A stretch of DNA of 6,659 nt, taken from the NCBI GenBank assembly GCA_005240015.1, contig SBBV01000361.1:1-6659 (forward strand), written 5' to 3'. The notes beneath the pieces are model-generated. The model was not told the origin of the DNA. It searched no databases and saw only the letters and a program-made list of their open reading frames with translations. Positions within the stretch are counted from its first letter, which is position 1, and each line of letters opens with the position of its first letter. Made by a program: the position numbers and the translations under genes. Source of the stretch: Candidatus Odyssella thessalonicensis (GTDB taxonomy: Bacteria; Pseudomonadota; Alphaproteobacteria; Bin65). This document shows positions 5,949 through 6,659 of the stretch, piece after piece.

Positions 5949-6040
5949 AGATCAGATGTCAGATGTCAGGAATCAGATGCCAGATCAACCCTCGCCTGCA
6001 GGTTTCTGACATCTGATCCCTGATCTCTGACATCTGATCT
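5949..6040. repeat. Inverted pair of heptamer tandem arrays (TCTGA-type), 36-bp arms
   Basis: Arms 5949-5984 and 6005-6040 are reverse complements at 32 of 36 positions around a 20-nt loop. Each arm, read outward from the loop, is five tandem heptamers plus a T. The right arm reads TCTGACA, TCTGATC, CCTGATC, TCTGACA, TCTGATC. The left arm (minus strand) reads TCTGGCA, TCTGATT, CCTGACA, TCTGACA, TCTGATC. The 14-mer TCTGACATCTGATC occurs exactly at 6005-6018 and 6026-6039 (period 21) and, inverted, at 5950-5963. The element fills the gap between the ALDH stop codon and the argE ribosome binding site. In RNA it would form a long stem between the two cistrons, and no T-run follows it. Confidence 0.92.
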
Positions 6041-6609
6041 TAGCCGTGCCGGATCGCCACCGTCTTCAGCACCGTCAGCTCCTTCATCCCCTCGACGCCC
6101 TTCTCGCGGCCGAAGCCGGAGCGCTTGACGCCGCCGAACGGCAGCTCGACGCCGCCGCCGGCGCCGTAATTGTTGATGAAGACCTGGCCACAGCGCAGCG
6201 CTTTCGCCATGCGCAGCTGCCGGCCGCCGTCGCGCGTCCACACGCCGGCGGTGAGGCCATAGGCCGTGCCGTTGGCGATGCGCACGGCGTCTTCTTCGTC
6301 CTTGAAGCGGATCGCCGAAAGCACCGGGCCGAAGATCTCCTTCTGCGCCGCCTCATGATCCGCCGGCACGTCGCCGAGCAAGGTCGGCGCCACGAAATAC
6401 CCGCCGGGCGGCAGGTTGGGCGCGAAGCTGCCGCTCGCGAGCGCCGCGAGGCCCGAGGTCTTGGCGCGCGCGATGTAGGCCGTGACGCGCTCGTGTTGCT
6501 TCTTGTTGATCAGCGGCCCCAGGTCGAGGTCCATGTCGTAGGTGCCGGCGCGCAGCGCCTTGAAGCGCTCGGAGAGGCGGCCGGCGACCTCCTCATAAGC
6601 ACGCTCGTC
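6040..6609 (-). CDS. NAD(P)-dependent aldehyde dehydrogenase, C-terminal part (5'-truncated)
   Basis: This is the last ~190 residues of an aldehyde dehydrogenase superfamily enzyme (full length usually ~480-500), which oxidises an aldehyde to the acid using NAD(P)+. Visible landmarks in order are VDERAYEEVAGRLSERFKAL (helix after the catalytic cysteine region), DLGPLINKKQ, GGYFVAPTLL, KEIFGPVLS (the E and F contact the nicotinamide ribose), NGTAYGLTAGVWTRD, then NNYGAGGGVELPFGGVKRSGFGREKG. The catalytic cysteine and the general-base glutamate lie upstream and are missing, so substrate class cannot be told. Betaine-, aminobutyr- and semialdehyde dehydrogenases share these motifs. The ATG at 6534 is internal. 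The frame stays open to 6659, but bases 6610-6659 mirror 6560-6609 and are not trusted. The TAA stop overlaps the outer base of the heptamer repeat. It may be co-transcribed with argE. Confidence 0.9.
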   Translation of the reverse strand, partial: DERAYEEVAGRLSERFKALRAGTYDMDLDLGPLINKKQHERVTAYIARAKTSGLAALASGSFAPNLPPGGYFVAPTLLGDVPADHEAAQKEIFGPVLSAIRFKDEEDAVRIANGTAYGLTAGVWTRDGGRQLRMAKALRCGQVFINNYGAGGGVELPFGGVKRSGFGREKGVEGMKELTVLKTVAIRHG

Positions 6610-6659
6610 GACGAGCGTGCTTATGAGGAGGTCGCCGGCCGCCTCTCCGAGCGCTTCAA
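6560..6659. repeat. Perfect 100-bp palindrome at the window end (probable fold-back artefact)
   Basis: Bases 6610-6659 are the exact reverse complement of 6560-6609, with the centre in GTCGAC (6607-6612) and no loop. Both arms encode the same aldehyde dehydrogenase peptide, DERAYEEVAGRLSERF, one on each strand. A natural gene would not carry this, so the right arm is most likely a chimeric or assembly-generated copy rather than genomic sequence. Confidence 0.9.

Noticed and set aside
4867..6009. 380-codon open frame on the + strand opposite argE (and a similar one at 3227-4369)
   Set aside because: They mirror coding constraint of the opposite strand, show no domains and lack ribosome binding sites.
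6610..6659. Start of a second + strand aldehyde dehydrogenase gene (divergent pair)
   Set aside because: The peptide is identical to that encoded by the mirrored minus-strand arm, so it is a copy made by the palindrome, not a second gene.

Overview
This is a GC-rich window (clearly above 60% GC by eye, with strong G/C preference at third codon positions). It holds six protein-coding genes, two of them cut by the window ends. Gene families, GC bias and intergenic palindromic repeats suggest an alphaproteobacterium of the Rhizobiales/Rhodospirillales kind. This is an inference from style, not a sequence match. The left edge starts inside a gene and the right edge is a perfect fold-back palindrome, so the window is probably a complete (meta)genomic contig.

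Layout: bases 2-2204 (+ strand) are the end of a molybdate ABC transporter operon. It comprises the C-terminal half of the periplasmic binding protein ModA, the whole permease ModB, and the whole ATPase ModC with its C-terminal TOBE domain. Spacing is 1 bp and 0 bp, and modB and modC lie in the same frame separated by one TAG codon. Bases 2205-2486 hold a 95-bp hairpin element, a plausible sigma70-type promoter and a small 5'UTR hairpin. Bases 2487-2900 (+) encode a 137-residue four-helix membrane protein of unknown function. Bases 2901-3133 lie between convergent genes and consist almost wholly of two copies of a roughly 97-bp composite repeat (three hairpins each) in head-to-head orientation.

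The minus strand then reads from right to left. A 5'-truncated NAD(P)-dependent aldehyde dehydrogenase (6040 to about 6609) is followed by an ArgE-like M20 deacetylase (4774-5937). After 23-29 bp comes a family-5 (Dpp/Opp-type) periplasmic substrate-binding protein (3134-4744). The deacetylase and binding protein look co-transcribed, so an imported peptide or N-acyl compound may be what the hydrolase cleaves. No permease or ATPase for this uptake system lies in the window.

The most unusual content is noncoding. Each of the three gaps longer than 100 bp carries a different inverted-repeat element: a hairpin with GTAGGGGCGGGTC ends, the composite triple-hairpin pair, and two inverted arrays of five TCTGA-type heptamers wedged between the ALDH stop codon and the argE ribosome binding site. 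The last 100 bases (6560-6659) are a perfect palindrome inside the ALDH coding sequence and most likely an assembly or library fold-back artefact. I saw no tRNA, rRNA, CRISPR array, transposase or phage gene.
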